Under the pieces are notes generated by a model. That model searched no databases. It worked only from the letters and a program-made list of their open reading frames with translations, and was not told the DNA's origin. A stretch of 64,000 nt of DNA from Acidobacteriota bacterium. GTDB taxonomy: Bacteria > Acidobacteriota > Terriglobia > Bryobacterales > Bryobacteraceae. This document shows, piece by piece, positions 1-9,170 of the stretch; positions within the stretch are counted from its first letter, which is position 1, and each line of letters begins with the position of its first letter. A program made the position numbers and the translations under genes. Where the stretch lies: NCBI GenBank assembly GCA_016213775.1, contig JACQZR010000007.1, positions 1 to 64,000 of the forward strand, written 5' to 3'.

Positions 1-123
1 AGCCGGGATCGAATCAATCCACGCGGCGTCAAGCGCAAAATGAGCAACTACAAGTTGCGGCCGCGCGGACGGCAGCGCACGAATCACATGAATGTAGCGG
101 CGCGCATCAGGATCATTAAGTGA
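1..123 (+). mobile_element. C-terminal tail of a transposase (cut by window edge)
   Basis: An open frame runs from the window edge to a TGA at 121-123. The 40 visible residues are strongly basic and contain NPRGVKRKMSNYKLRPRG, which resembles the C-terminal tail of IS4-type transposases (similarity judged from memory). Only the tail is visible, so neither the family nor the left end of the element can be established. It is directly followed by a GGDEF fragment with no start codon of its own, as expected if the element inserted into that gene. It could instead be a basic tail of some other protein. Confidence 0.5.
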
Positions 124-576
124 ACAGTATTGAGTCTAGACCCGGCCACGGGATGCCATGGCCGCAACGAAGGTCTGGCTGCAATGCAGGAACTGCTCAA
201 GAGCGGCACCTACTACTGCGTCCTGCTGCTCAGCATTGCCAACGGGATGTCGCTCGCGCAGCGTTTCTCGGCACGCACAATGGAGAACCTGGCAAACTCG
301 TTTGCGCAGCGGCTGCGATTACACTTTCCGGACGCGGTGGTGCTGTGCCGCGACAGTCAGTGGGATTTTCTGGCTCTGATGCAGGGCCGGTTGCCGGACG
401 CGGCGGGCAAGGCCCATGAACTGGAAAAGCGGCTTTCCGGTGTGTACCGCGTCAAGAACGACATTGGGTCGGAGGAACAGCCGTCGGTGGATTGTCACAC
501 TGGGGCGGTGCAACCGCTGGTGGGTGAGGCGTTACGCGATGTACTCCAGCGGCTGCATCCCGCGCTGGCACGTTGA
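124..576 (+). pseudogene. 5'-truncated GGDEF-like domain fragment
   Basis: The frame that follows the transposase stop encodes a GGDEF-like segment: a DPATG motif at the start (compare D-x-L-T-G in diguanylate cyclases), a central hydrophobic strand with SIANGMSLAQRF, and a CRDSQWDFLALM segment where an active enzyme would carry R-x-G-G-D/E-E-F. The active-site GG(D/E)EF is not recognisable, so cyclase activity is unlikely. There is no plausible ATG; the frame opens at the transposase border, so the N-terminal part (sensor or receiver) appears to have been lost by insertion. It ends 13 bases before the CpaE-like gene, so the pair was probably one operon. Confidence 0.55.
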
Positions 577-589
577 CCACGAGGTACCC

Positions 590-1786
590 ATGCTACGAGG
601 CTTCATCATTTCCCCGGACCAGACCCTGCGCAAAGGCCTGGAGGCTCGCATCGCCGAGAGCGGGCATGTGCTGGCACTCCGAACTTTCGAGCGGTACATG
701 ACCGTCGAAGAGATCGAACGGCTGCAGCGCGCGCATTCGCCGCAGGTGCTTTTCCTGGACATCGCCTCCGATCCGGAGATGCTGGCGGTGGCGGCGCAAC
801 TGACGCGGCTGCTGCCGGGAATCCAAATCACCGCACTGCATCATCAGTGCGACCCTGGCCTGCTGATGAAGCTGATGCACGCCGCGGTGCGCGAGTTGCT
901 CTTTCCGCCATTCGCCAAGGAGCTGTATCTCGAAACGATTGCACGGCTGATGAACGTGGCGCGCGAATCGGCGGACTCGAACGATTCGACGAACCTTGTG
1001 TTCGCGTTCCTGCCCGCAAAGGCCGGGAGCGGGTGTTCGACGCTGGCAATGAATACGGCAGTGGCGATGACCCGCGCGCTCGACAGCAAGGTGCTTCTGG
1101 CGGACTTCGACGTCAACTGTGGCATCGCGCGGTTTCTGTTGAAGCTGTCGAATGCGTTCTCGATTCAGGACGCGCTGGAGAGGGTCGGCGACATCGACGA
1201 TGTGATGTGGAACGAGATTGTGTGCAGTGCGGGACCGCTGGATGTGCTGGCATCGGGGCCGATCCAGCGCGCTTTTGCACCGGCCACGGGGGCGGTGCGC
1301 AGATTGGTGGAGGCCGGACGGCGGCGCTACCAGGCTGTCTGCTTCGACCTGTCGGGAAACCTCGAGGACTACTCGATTGAAGCGCTGCAGGAGTGCCGGC
1401 GGATTTTGCTGGTGGTGCAGCCGGAACTGGCCGCGGTGTATCTGGCGAGGGAGAAGGTGCGGTTCCTGCGCGTGCTCGATCTGGAGGACCGGGTGGCGGT
1501 GGTGTTGAACCGCTGGCACCGCAGCTCGCCACTGTCGATTGCTGATATGGAGAGCATCATCGGTCTGCCGGTGGATTTCACGGTGAGTGAATCGCACGAT
1601 GCCATCTACAAGGCGCTGCTTGCCGGGTCGGCTGTGGAGGCGGGGTCGGACTTTGGCAAGGAACTCTCCAAGCTCGCGGTGGCGCTGTCGGATTCGCCGC
1701 GGGAGAAGAACGAGGTCACGCCCAAGCGTCGCATGGTGGAATATTTTTCGCTGTTGCCGGCGCGCTACACGATTTTTCCCAAGTGA
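590..1786 (+). CDS. cpaE: CpaE-like pilus-assembly ATPase with pseudo-receiver domain
   Basis: 398 residues from the ATG at 590, preceded by GAGG at 581. The first ~120 residues look like a receiver-type fold (VLFLDIASDP, then a leucine-rich stretch), as in CpaE/TadZ proteins that localise Flp/Tad pili to the pole. The C-terminal two-thirds are a MinD/ParA-type P-loop domain with a deviant Walker A (PAKAGSGCST, about residues 148-157) and a LLADFDVNCG strand. CpaE proteins act at the cytoplasmic face of the membrane. No other tad/cpa pilus genes are in the window; the only neighbour is the broken GGDEF gene upstream. A general MinD-like ATPase with an atypical receiver is the alternative. Confidence 0.75.
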   Translation: MLRGFIISPDQTLRKGLEARIAESGHVLALRTFERYMTVEEIERLQRAHSPQVLFLDIASDPEMLAVAAQLTRLLPGIQITALHHQCDPGLLMKLMHAAVRELLFPPFAKELYLETIARLMNVARESADSNDSTNLVFAFLPAKAGSGCSTLAMNTAVAMTRALDSKVLLADFDVNCGIARFLLKLSNAFSIQDALERVGDIDDVMWNEIVCSAGPLDVLASGPIQRAFAPATGAVRRLVEAGRRRYQAVCFDLSGNLEDYSIEALQECRRILLVVQPELAAVYLAREKVRFLRVLDLEDRVAVVLNRWHRSSPLSIADMESIIGLPVDFTVSESHDAIYKALLAGSAVEAGSDFGKELSKLAVALSDSPREKNEVTPKRRMVEYFSLLPARYTIFPK

Positions 1787-1830
1787 GGAAGACGAGAAGC
1801 AAGGAGCCAGGAGCAAGAAGCAAGAAGCGA
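1787..1830 (+). repeat. Purine-rich imperfect GAAGCAAG/GGAGC repeat
   Basis: Directly after the cpaE-like stop there is a run of short imperfect purine repeats (GAGAAGC, AAGGAGCC, AGGAGC, AAGAAGC, AAGAAGC). It is low-complexity and noncoding. The remaining 200 bases up to the next gene contain no gene I can recognise. Confidence 0.55.
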
Positions 1831-2021
1831 GCTTGGGACCGGTCCCTCGGCGAATACGGAGAGTGAGGGCGTGGATGTTGCCGGCCCCGGGCAACCGGGC
1901 TTGGTGGCTTTGCGTGACAGTCCGGGACGGATTCGGGCGTCGGGGCAGAGGTTGGGCTTTCGGCAGACTCTGGGAACTTGGCGGCGCGGAAATCTTGGCC
2001 AAGCGCAGAACCGGACTCCGC

Positions 2022-2036
2022 TACAGTAGACAATCA
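2022..2036 (+). promoter_or_regulatory. Possible -10 element giving a leaderless transcript
   Basis: TACAGT at 2022-2027 fits a sigma-70 -10 hexamer, and the ATG follows after only eight bases, with no Shine-Dalgarno sequence between. A start of transcription at about 2034-2036 would yield a leaderless mRNA. A convincing -35 at the right spacing is not visible, so this is tentative. Confidence 0.3.
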
Positions 2037-2917
2037 TGCAACGTCTACGCGTAGCGGCGGTGACCATGAACGGGCGGCTTGGCGAGATTGATGCCAACCT
2101 CGCGGAGGTGGAGCGATGGACGGTGGAGGCGCAGGCGGCGGGCGCGGACCTCGTGCTGTTTCCGGAGCTGATCGTTGGCGGGCATTGCGATCCTGATACG
2201 CGGCGCACGGCGGAAGCCGTTCCGGGCGGACGGGCCAGCACGCGGATTTGCGATCTGGCGGCGCGACACGGTTTGTTCGTGTGTGCCGGGCTCGCCGAGC
2301 GAGACGGTGACGCGGTGTTCAACACGCAGATGATCGCGGGTCCGAACGGTTTCGTGGGGGCGCAACGGAAGATCCATCTTTCGCGCGATGAGGGCGTGCA
2401 TTTCCAGGCTGGGCGGGAAACGCATGTGTTCGATCTTGGATTGTGCCGCGCCGGCATAGGCATCTGCTACGACAACTGGTCGCCGGAGGTGCCGCGGATG
2501 CTGGCGGTGCAAGGCGCGGAACTACTGCTGATGCCTCACGCTTCGCGCATGCGCATGTGGACGGATACACCGGAATCGGAACGCGTCGCCGCGCGGGTAG
2601 TGCAGGCTTTCTTCCGCCGTGTCTTTCCGGCGCGCGCCTATGAGAATGCGTGCTTCGTGGTGGCCGTCAATCAAGCGGGCCGGGCAGGGACGCTCTCGTG
2701 CTACCCGCCGGACCATCCGAATCAGCCGCATCACGCGGGAGGGTGTCTGGTGCTCGATCCGGTGGGCGAAGTGGTGGCGGAACCGGCGGACGAGCGGATT
2801 CAAGAGCGCATGCTAGTGGCCGACCTTGACCCGGCGTTGCTCGATGCCGCTCGTTCGCATCCCAACTACACTGTGCGGACCCGCCGTCCGGCGGTTTACA
2901 GGAGACTGGCTGAATGA
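2036..2917 (+). CDS. Carbon-nitrogen hydrolase (nitrilase superfamily)
   Basis: A 293-residue cytoplasmic amidase of the nitrilase superfamily, which hydrolyses nitriles, amides or N-carbamoyl groups. The Glu-Lys-Cys catalytic triad is visible as E44 (FPELIVGG), K112 (QRKIHLS) and C144 (GIGICYDNW). Length is typical for N-carbamoylputrescine amidase and omega-amidase relatives, but the substrate cannot be read from sequence. The gene overlaps the next one by four bases (ATGA) and is first in a three-gene operon with an ornithine-cyclodeaminase-like protein and an aminotransferase, so a role in releasing ammonia or an amine from an amino-acid-derived amide is an inference. Confidence 0.85.
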   Translation: MQRLRVAAVTMNGRLGEIDANLAEVERWTVEAQAAGADLVLFPELIVGGHCDPDTRRTAEAVPGGRASTRICDLAARHGLFVCAGLAERDGDAVFNTQMIAGPNGFVGAQRKIHLSRDEGVHFQAGRETHVFDLGLCRAGIGICYDNWSPEVPRMLAVQGAELLLMPHASRMRMWTDTPESERVAARVVQAFFRRVFPARAYENACFVVAVNQAGRAGTLSCYPPDHPNQPHHAGGCLVLDPVGEVVAEPADERIQERMLVADLDPALLDAARSHPNYTVRTRRPAVYRRLAE

Positions 2918-3840
2918 ACATCTACAGCGCGGAGGAGATTCGCGGGGCAGTGGATTGGCGCGAGATCATCTCTCTGATGCGGGAGGCGCTGCGCGCTTAC
3001 TCTGCCGGCGAGTGCCAGACGCCGATGCCGATGCACATCGACGTGCCCGCGGAACATGGCGAGGCGCACATCAAAGGCAGCTATCGCGAGGGCGGTGAGT
3101 GCTTCGTCCTCAAAATCGCCACCAGCTTTCCAAATAACGTGGCGCGCGGGATGAGCTCGGGCAACGGGATGATGCTGGTGTGTTCGGCGTTGACGGGCGC
3201 GCCGCTGGCTCTGATGTGTGATGCGGGATTCCTCACGGACGCGCGCACAGCGGCGGTGGCGGCAATGACCACGCAACTGCTCGGCCGCGCGGACGCGGCG
3301 CTGGGTATCATCGGCAGCGGCATTCAGGCCCGGCTGCAAGCGGTGGCGCATCATCATGTGCTGCCGCTCAAAAAGGTGATCCTGTGGGGGCGCACTGTGG
3401 AGCGGGCTGCGCGGTGCCGCGATGAGATCGCGCAGTCGCTGCCGGATGTCGTGGTGGATTGCGCGGAGTCACCCGAACGAGTGGCGGAGGAGACAAAACT
3501 GATCGTCACATGTACGGCTTCCCGCACACCTCTGTTGGCGTTGGGCGATGTGCGGCCGGGCACCCATATTCACGCGGTGGGCTGCGATTCGCCGGGCAAG
3601 CAGGAACTCGATCCGGAGATCCTGCGGCGGGCCGGTCTGGTGCTGGTGGATTCGCTCACGCAATGCCACCGTCTCGGCGAATTGCAGCATGCGCTCAGTG
3701 AAGCGGAGCGATGCATCGAGATCGGCGCATACTCCGGTGAACCGGCGGCGGCGGACGCGGTGTCGGTGGCGGACTTCACCGGCCTCGGCGCGGAGGACCT
3801 TTACATTGCCGAGTCCTGCTGGCGAAAATTGAAAGTCTGA
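2914..3840 (+). CDS. Ornithine cyclodeaminase/mu-crystallin family protein
   Basis: 308 residues. The family covers NAD(P)-dependent ornithine cyclodeaminases, alanine dehydrogenases of the archaeal type and ketimine reductases. Visible signatures are the substrate-binding KIATSFPNN segment, TDARTAAVAA before the Rossmann domain, the nucleotide-binding GIIGSGIQA motif (about residues 130-138) and a C-terminal DFTGLGAEDLYIA helix. Length is usual for the family. The start overlaps the nitrilase stop and the stop overlaps the aminotransferase start, showing tight translational coupling. The family is secure, but cyclodeaminase versus dehydrogenase or imine reductase cannot be decided. Confidence 0.85.
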   Translation: MNIYSAEEIRGAVDWREIISLMREALRAYSAGECQTPMPMHIDVPAEHGEAHIKGSYREGGECFVLKIATSFPNNVARGMSSGNGMMLVCSALTGAPLALMCDAGFLTDARTAAVAAMTTQLLGRADAALGIIGSGIQARLQAVAHHHVLPLKKVILWGRTVERAARCRDEIAQSLPDVVVDCAESPERVAEETKLIVTCTASRTPLLALGDVRPGTHIHAVGCDSPGKQELDPEILRRAGLVLVDSLTQCHRLGELQHALSEAERCIEIGAYSGEPAAADAVSVADFTGLGAEDLYIAESCWRKLKV

Positions 3841-4958
3841 TGCTACTTGAACCTTTCCGCATGGAACGCATGCAATCCACCTGGGAAAACCTGGTGGAGT
3901 TTGACCTGAGCGAGAGCGGAGTGCGCCCGCTGACGCTGCGCGAGCTGATGGCGATGGGCTTCGATCTCGACGGCTTCCTTGACGTGCCGTTGGGATACAG
4001 CCAGTCGAACGGGACGCTGGAGTTGCGCGAGACTCTAACGGCGCAATACCCGGGCGCGACGGTGGATCACATCGAAGTGACCAACGGCACGAGCGAGGCG
4101 AATCTCGTGGTGGCGATGACGCTGCTGAAGCCGGGCGATGAGGTGGCGCTGCAGGTGCCCAATTACATGCAGTATTGGGGCGTGCCGCGCGGACTCGGCG
4201 CGACGGTGAACACGTTCCGGCTGGCGGTGGAGCGTGACTGGGAGCCCGATTGGGACGAGTTCGAACGGGCCGTCCATGCGAAGACGCGGTTGGTGTACCT
4301 CTCGAATCCGAACAATCCGACGGGGTCGGTGCTATCGCGCCGGTCGATGGAGCGCATGGTACGGCGTTGCGAAGAGGTAGGCGCGTGGCTGCTGGTGGAT
4401 GAGGTGTACCTCGGCGCGGAAATCGACTCCGGGCGTACGCCGTCGTTCTGGGGGATGAGCGATCGCGTCATTGTGACCAGCGGGCTTTCGAAGGCGTACG
4501 GAATTCCGGGCATCCGCATCGGGTGGATCGTGGGGCCGCCGGCGGTGATGGCGGATTGCTGGTCGCAACATGACTACATCACGATTGGCCCGAACAAGCT
4601 CTCGGACCGGCTGGCGCGCATTGCGGTGATGCCGGAGAATCGTGAGAAATGCTATGGCCGTACGCGCGAGATCCTAAAGACGAACCTCGCCATCGTGCGC
4701 GAGTGGGCGGCGGGTTTTGGCGGCTTTTTGGAATGGCGGGAGCCCAAGGCCGGGGCGATCGGGCTGTTCCAATATCGCTCTTCGGCGCCGAGCATCGAAC
4801 TGTGCGAGCGCATTCGAACGAAGCACAGCGTGCTGATAGTGCCGGGCGCGCATGTCGGGTTGGAGAGCCATCTGCGCATCTGGCTGGGGGGCAGGGAGGA
4901 GTATTTGAAAGAGGGGTTGCGGCGGGTTGGCGAGGAGTTGCGTTTACTGATGGCCTGA
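3840..4958 (+). CDS. PLP-dependent class I/II aminotransferase
   Basis: 372 residues of fold-type I aminotransferase. The PLP-binding lysine is K218 in SGLSKAYGIPG; NPNNPTGSV is the canonical substrate/PLP loop, and VDEVYLG carries the aspartate that contacts the PLP ring nitrogen. IRIWLGG near the end contains the arginine expected to bind the substrate carboxylate. Its start shares one base with the preceding stop (TGATG). It closes the nitrilase/cyclodeaminase-like/aminotransferase operon, so the three proteins probably act on related amino acids; which one is not visible. The stop is separated by three bases from the convergent gene at 4962. Confidence 0.88.
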   Translation: MLLEPFRMERMQSTWENLVEFDLSESGVRPLTLRELMAMGFDLDGFLDVPLGYSQSNGTLELRETLTAQYPGATVDHIEVTNGTSEANLVVAMTLLKPGDEVALQVPNYMQYWGVPRGLGATVNTFRLAVERDWEPDWDEFERAVHAKTRLVYLSNPNNPTGSVLSRRSMERMVRRCEEVGAWLLVDEVYLGAEIDSGRTPSFWGMSDRVIVTSGLSKAYGIPGIRIGWIVGPPAVMADCWSQHDYITIGPNKLSDRLARIAVMPENREKCYGRTREILKTNLAIVREWAAGFGGFLEWREPKAGAIGLFQYRSSAPSIELCERIRTKHSVLIVPGAHVGLESHLRIWLGGREEYLKEGLRRVGEELRLLMA

Positions 4959-4961
4959 GGC

Positions 4962-7900
4962 TTAGTCGATCTTGCGCAGCAGGATTCCGTCATGCGGCTG
5001 CAGCGTCACCTCGCGTGCTATGGCGCCATCGTTGAACCGGGCGGCGGATCGGACGTGCAACGCATCGGCGATCAGCGGGGCATTGCCGGCGTTGCGCACG
5101 CGCACGATGGCGCCGTCCGCGGGAGCGAGCGTCACTTCGGCGATGAGACGCCACTGATCGCCGGCAGCGGTCTGATCGAGGGTCTTGGAGGCGACCACTT
5201 TGCCGTTCACCACTACTTCATAGACGGCCTGGCGGGTCCATGAGGATTGCTCGGGTGCGGCGGGCCACCACGCCTCGATCGTGTATGCGCCGCTCTCGGG
5301 AATGGCGAGATCCCACTGTGCTTCGCCTTCGCCGGAAAGTTTGCGGCAGCCCTTGCCCCAGTTGTGGAAGTACGGTCCGGTGGATTGCCATTGACCGGAA
5401 TCGAGCACCGTCAGCTTCCAATCCCCACTTCCGCGGAAGCCGCCGCCATCATCATCGACGATGTACTGATGGCGGGCAGCCTGATCGCCCTGGAAGCGCG
5501 CGTAGCCTTCGGGCACGGGGAGCGTTACGCGACTCGCAGTAGCGTTCAGCAGCACCATGCCTTTGGTGAAGAGGCGTTGGTAGAGCGGGTCCGGATGCTC
5601 GGTCAGAGTCACACCGTCGATCCAGACCTTTCCGGTACGCGTGCCGAGGAAGAACTGGATGCGGTGAATCGGCGGCGGTCTGGTTGGCTGTAAACAGCAC
5701 TGCGTATTTCTTCCATTCCGTGGTGAGAGAGAGGGTTTTGGAGAGGCCGTAATTGCGCCAGTCAGGCGAGCCTTTCTGTGAAGCGAGGCTGACCGGGCGC
5801 GGGGCATCGGCCTTGGCCCAGAACGTCAAATCATAGGACACACCTTTGCGCAGAGAGCGGTCGCGCTGGTTGAAATCAATATGCCAGTTCACGCCTTGCG
5901 CGGCGTCGGTGATGGAGACGAGCGCGGAGAAGCCGCCCTCGGCGGCATCGTTGTCGCGTGTCAGGGTGGCCAGCGCGGCGCTATTGCTGACGCTCAGATT
6001 CCACGTCCCGCTGAGCGGTTCTTCAAAGCCGCCGTTGACGATGAGATTTACTGCGGCGGCGGGCCTGGTGGTAATGCGTTCGGCGGGTCCCAGCGGATGG
6101 CCGAGATCGAACGAATAGTCGTCATAAGGCCAATCGACGCCATGGACGATGTCACCGAAGTCGTGCCAGGAATAGCCGTCGTTCATCAGCGCGTTGGCCA
6201 GTCCAAAGCGCATGTACTGGTGATAATTCTTCGCGAACTCGATTGTCGACGCCGGCGCATCACGGAACGGAGAATAGCCGTAGCCGTAAGCGATCTGGTT
6301 CATCGGAGACGATTCCAACTCGGTGATCACGGGCGCACGGCCCATCTCCCACCACTGATGGTAGGCTTCCCAGAGATCGGTGAAGGAAGACGTGCCGTCG
6401 ACGACATTGGTGGCGGAGAAGAGAACGCTGTTGCCGTTGAAGATCTCGCCCAACTCGGGCGGCGACGGCCGCGACAGATGACCTGTGGCGAGCGCATGAG
6501 GCATGAGCTCGCGCCATAGGTTGAGCTCATGAAATACACCCTTGCGCCATTCGGCGTCGAGCCAGGCGGGATCGTCGGGCTTGCCATCGCCATCGGCGTC
6601 CAGTTGTACCGCGCGCCCGTGAATATCAGCGCGCAGCCACGATTGGCTGGTGAAGAAATTGTCAAAGAAGCAGCCGTCGTAGAGCAGTTCACTGTCGAGC
6701 ATCTTCTGATAAGCGAATTGCGCCTGATACTCGGCAACCTCGCGCCTGGTGAGATTCAGCCGGTAAGTGCCGGGCCATACTTCAATGCGATTGCCGCGGG
6801 TGTCGTGCAGATAGTAGTCCTCTGGGACGCCGCTGTTCTCCACCGTATTGATGGACGTCAGGATCAGAATATCCGGGTTGAGGCGGCGGAGCGCGCGGAT
6901 ATCGCCGGGAGACATCTCGGCGCCGAAATAGCCTTTCACTTGCGCGGCGTAGGCGTGGCCCTTGGCCAACATGTTCGATGAGCCCCACAAATTGCCCAGG
7001 CGCGGGAAGGACGGATTGAAACGGCCGAGGCTGCGGTAGATCAGGCGCAGCGCATACGTTGGATCGGAGGCGCAACGCACGAAAACTTCATTGACATCGG
7101 CCGGGTGAGGCGACAAACCTTCCACGCGGGTGACGTGCGTGGTAAGGCCGGTTTGGGCGAACTCCGCCATTTCGTCAAACGCAGGGGCGCGGTTGAGCGC
7201 GTAGCGGCACGATGTTTCGACGCGGGTGCGTACCGTCAGCTCCAATGAAGTGGTTTCGGGGGGCAGCAGAGTGCTCGCGGGGCTGGCATTCAGGATGGGC
7301 AGGCCGGCAAACACATAAGACACGGCGGTGCAGCCTGCCGTTTCAAAACTGATGCGATCGGCGGGCGCGGCGTCATCGAGCGGGAACCACACTTCGTCAG
7401 CTTGGGGCAGATCGGCGCGGCGCGCGCCGCCACGAATCTCGTCCTGTGGCGGTGGGCTCATCCAGAAGCGCACGGCTTCGATTTGAAACGCCGAGTCGTC
7501 GAGAGTGAAAGTCGCGCTGGTTTCGGCGGCGGGCCAGTAGTGATGCTCGTTGGTATCGGCAGTGCGCACGCCGTCCAGATAGAAGCGCATGAAATTGTCC
7601 GCAGCCGACCACGTTGCGGCGATGTGATGCCGCTCGCCCGCGCTCCAGCCGCGCATGGAGGCGCGCCCGCCATAGGCGCTCTCCCATTGGCCATTCACGG
7701 TGCCGCCGAGGTAGATGGTTCCGTCGCGGCCGGCCTGGGCGATGTTGAAGTTGTCGGCGCCGGCGGAGTAACGGAGGATCGTGTTGGACTGGGCGTAGCG
7801 TGCGCTTGATCCATCCTCACGCGCGCGGATCCACATTTCCACACCGCCCCCGGTGAGATGCAACAGGCCGTCGCGGGAGAAACGATGCTGTCCCGTGGGT

Positions 7901-8103
7901 TCGCCCGCCGGGAGGAACACCGTGCGCGGAACGGATCCCTGTGCCACGGCTTGGCCGTTGCGGAACCAGCGAAAGTCGCCGATCTGGCCTGCTGGAAGCC
8001 TGGCGATCAGGTGGCGGAAATCGGAGGATGGCGCGAGCGCGACATCACACTGGGCGGCCAACGGCGCGGCCGCGAGCACGGCGAGAAGAAACAGGCGCTG
8101 CAA
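4962..8103 (-). pseudogene. Secreted multidomain glycosidase-like protein, interrupted by a frameshift
   Basis: Reading from 8103 there is a signal peptide (MQRLFLLAVLAAAPLAAQ), a LamG/concanavalin-like domain (about residues 40-230), a TIM-barrel region resembling putative glycosyl-hydrolase family-15-like proteins (YFGAEMSPGDIRALRRL, YDGCFFDNFF), then a CBM4/9-like module (NLIVNGGFEEPL). The frame then changes: deleting one G at 5663-5664 joins FTANQTAADS to RIQFFLGTRTGKVWIDGV and continues through the rest of the CBM and a golvesin-type C-terminal domain (YIVDDDGGGFRGSG) to a TAA at 4962. A repaired protein would be about 1,046 residues. Either the gene is a recent pseudogene or this is a one-base sequence error. 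Activity on a polysaccharide is inferred from the modules. Confidence 0.75.
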
Positions 8104-8216
8104 GCTTCAGTATCAGCCCCATGGACAACGGCGCGCAACGGGTGTATGGATGGAAGAAAGAAGGCACGTTGCTTTACCAAAGGCAGCGCGTCGATTGGCA
8201 GAAAGGAGTACCCCAA

Positions 8217-8699
8217 GTGCCTGCCAAGAAGTTGAAAGAATACCTCGACGCAAATGGCGTCCCCTACGTCACCGTAACCCACTCCGTCGCCTACACTGCG
8301 CAGGAAATCGCTTCCATTGCGCACGTGCCGGGCAGGGAGATGGCCAAAACTGTCATGGTGAAAGTGGATGGCAAGATGGCGATGGCCGTATTGCCGGCAT
8401 CATTGAAAGTGGATCTCGATCTGTTGCGGTCGGTAACCCGGTCGCACGATGTGGAACTGGCTCACGAGGTGGATTTTAAAGCGATGTTCCCTGATTGCGA
8501 AACGGGTGCAATGCCGCCGTTCGGCAACCTCTATGGAATGAAGGTATACATGGAGAAGAGCCTGCGCCAGGACGACGAAATCGCCTTCAACGCAGGCACA
8601 CATAAAGAACTCATCTGGATGCGGCGGGCCGATCTGGAGCGGCTGACGCATCCGTACATAGCGGAGTTTGCGGAAGAGGCATTGGCGGCCGCGGGCTGA
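8217..8699 (+). CDS. YbaK/ProX-type aminoacyl-tRNA deacylase
   Basis: 160 residues from the GTG at 8217, chosen because AAGGAG at 8203-8208 lies at good spacing and family similarity begins right after it. The protein is a single YbaK/prolyl-tRNA-editing domain, which hydrolyses mischarged aminoacyl-tRNA in the cytoplasm: KKLKEYLDANGVPY at the N terminus, then GREMAKTVMVKVDG carrying the conserved lysine region, and AMPPFGNLYGMKVYME corresponding to the conserved G-x-x-x-P-x-G loop. It stands alone, transcribed divergently from the broken glycosidase gene. The exact mischarged substrate is unknown; YbaK (Cys-tRNA-Pro) and ProXp-ala (Ala-tRNA-Pro) are the closest families. Confidence 0.85.
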   Translation: MPAKKLKEYLDANGVPYVTVTHSVAYTAQEIASIAHVPGREMAKTVMVKVDGKMAMAVLPASLKVDLDLLRSVTRSHDVELAHEVDFKAMFPDCETGAMPPFGNLYGMKVYMEKSLRQDDEIAFNAGTHKELIWMRRADLERLTHPYIAEFAEEALAAAG

Positions 8700-8709
8700 T
8701 GCCGGACTT

Positions 8710-8750
8710 GGCTGGCCTGGAAAGGCCAGCCGCGGCCAGTATTGGCCGCC
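8710..8750. repeat. 41-bp double-hairpin intergenic repeat, copy 1
   Basis: Two adjacent inverted repeats: arms GGCTGGCC and GGCCAGCC around a 6-base loop, then GCGGCCA and TGGCCGC around a 4-base loop. The same 41 bases recur at 14578-14618 with one mismatch, located in the second loop. It lies between converging genes, so it could also act as a terminator, but it has no U-tract. It looks like a dispersed REP/BIME-type element. Confidence 0.75.
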
Positions 8751-8774
8751 CCACAGGGCGGCTTTGAACCGATG

Positions 8775-9137
8775 CTAGCTGACGGGCATCCGCTTGGCGG
8801 TCTGCTCGCGCTCCATATCGCCGAACGTCACTTTGAATTTGATCTCGTCGCCCTTCAGCGTGCCCTTGTACTGCTGCTTTACTTCGTTACCGTTGAAGTT
8901 GCGGACGACGACGAAGGAGATGTTGTCGCCGTCGAGTTTGCCGTCCTGAATGTCTGCTGCGCCGCGCTGGCTTTCCATTTTTCCGGTGAGCTTGCCGGCG
9001 TCCGCCTTCAGGGTGAGGGTGCTCTCGCGCGTCTGGCCGTTTATCTCGAACGTGAGTTTCCATTTGCCGTTGACATCAGCGGCAAAGGCGGAAACCGCCA
9101 GAGCAGCGGTGAGAATCAATTGGGTGAGCATTCGCAT
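8775..9137 (-). CDS. Small secreted protein of unknown function (paralogue 1)
   Basis: 120 residues with a clear signal peptide ending AVSAFAA, so exported. The mature part is a predicted all-beta domain of alternating short strands (GKWKLTFEI, STLTLKAD, LTGKMES, ISFVVVRNFNGNEVKQQYKG). A canonical AAGGAG precedes the ATG by six bases. It is about half identical by eye to the next upstream gene, sharing the core VVVRNFNGNEVK; the two form a tandem duplication and are probably cotranscribed. No catalytic motif is visible. Similar small secreted beta proteins are common in Solibacter-like genomes, but no function is known to me. Confidence 0.7.
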   Translation of the reverse strand: MRMLTQLILTAALAVSAFAADVNGKWKLTFEINGQTRESTLTLKADAGKLTGKMESQRGAADIQDGKLDGDNISFVVVRNFNGNEVKQQYKGTLKGDEIKFKVTFGDMEREQTAKRMPVS

Positions 9138-9170
9138 AGTAGACTCCTTGGTCCTTTTCCAGCGGTCCTG

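Noticed and set aside
593-2002. 469-codon open frame on the minus strand
   Set aside because: Antisense to the CpaE-like gene, Arg/His/Gln-rich without any domain; a GC-rich shadow frame.
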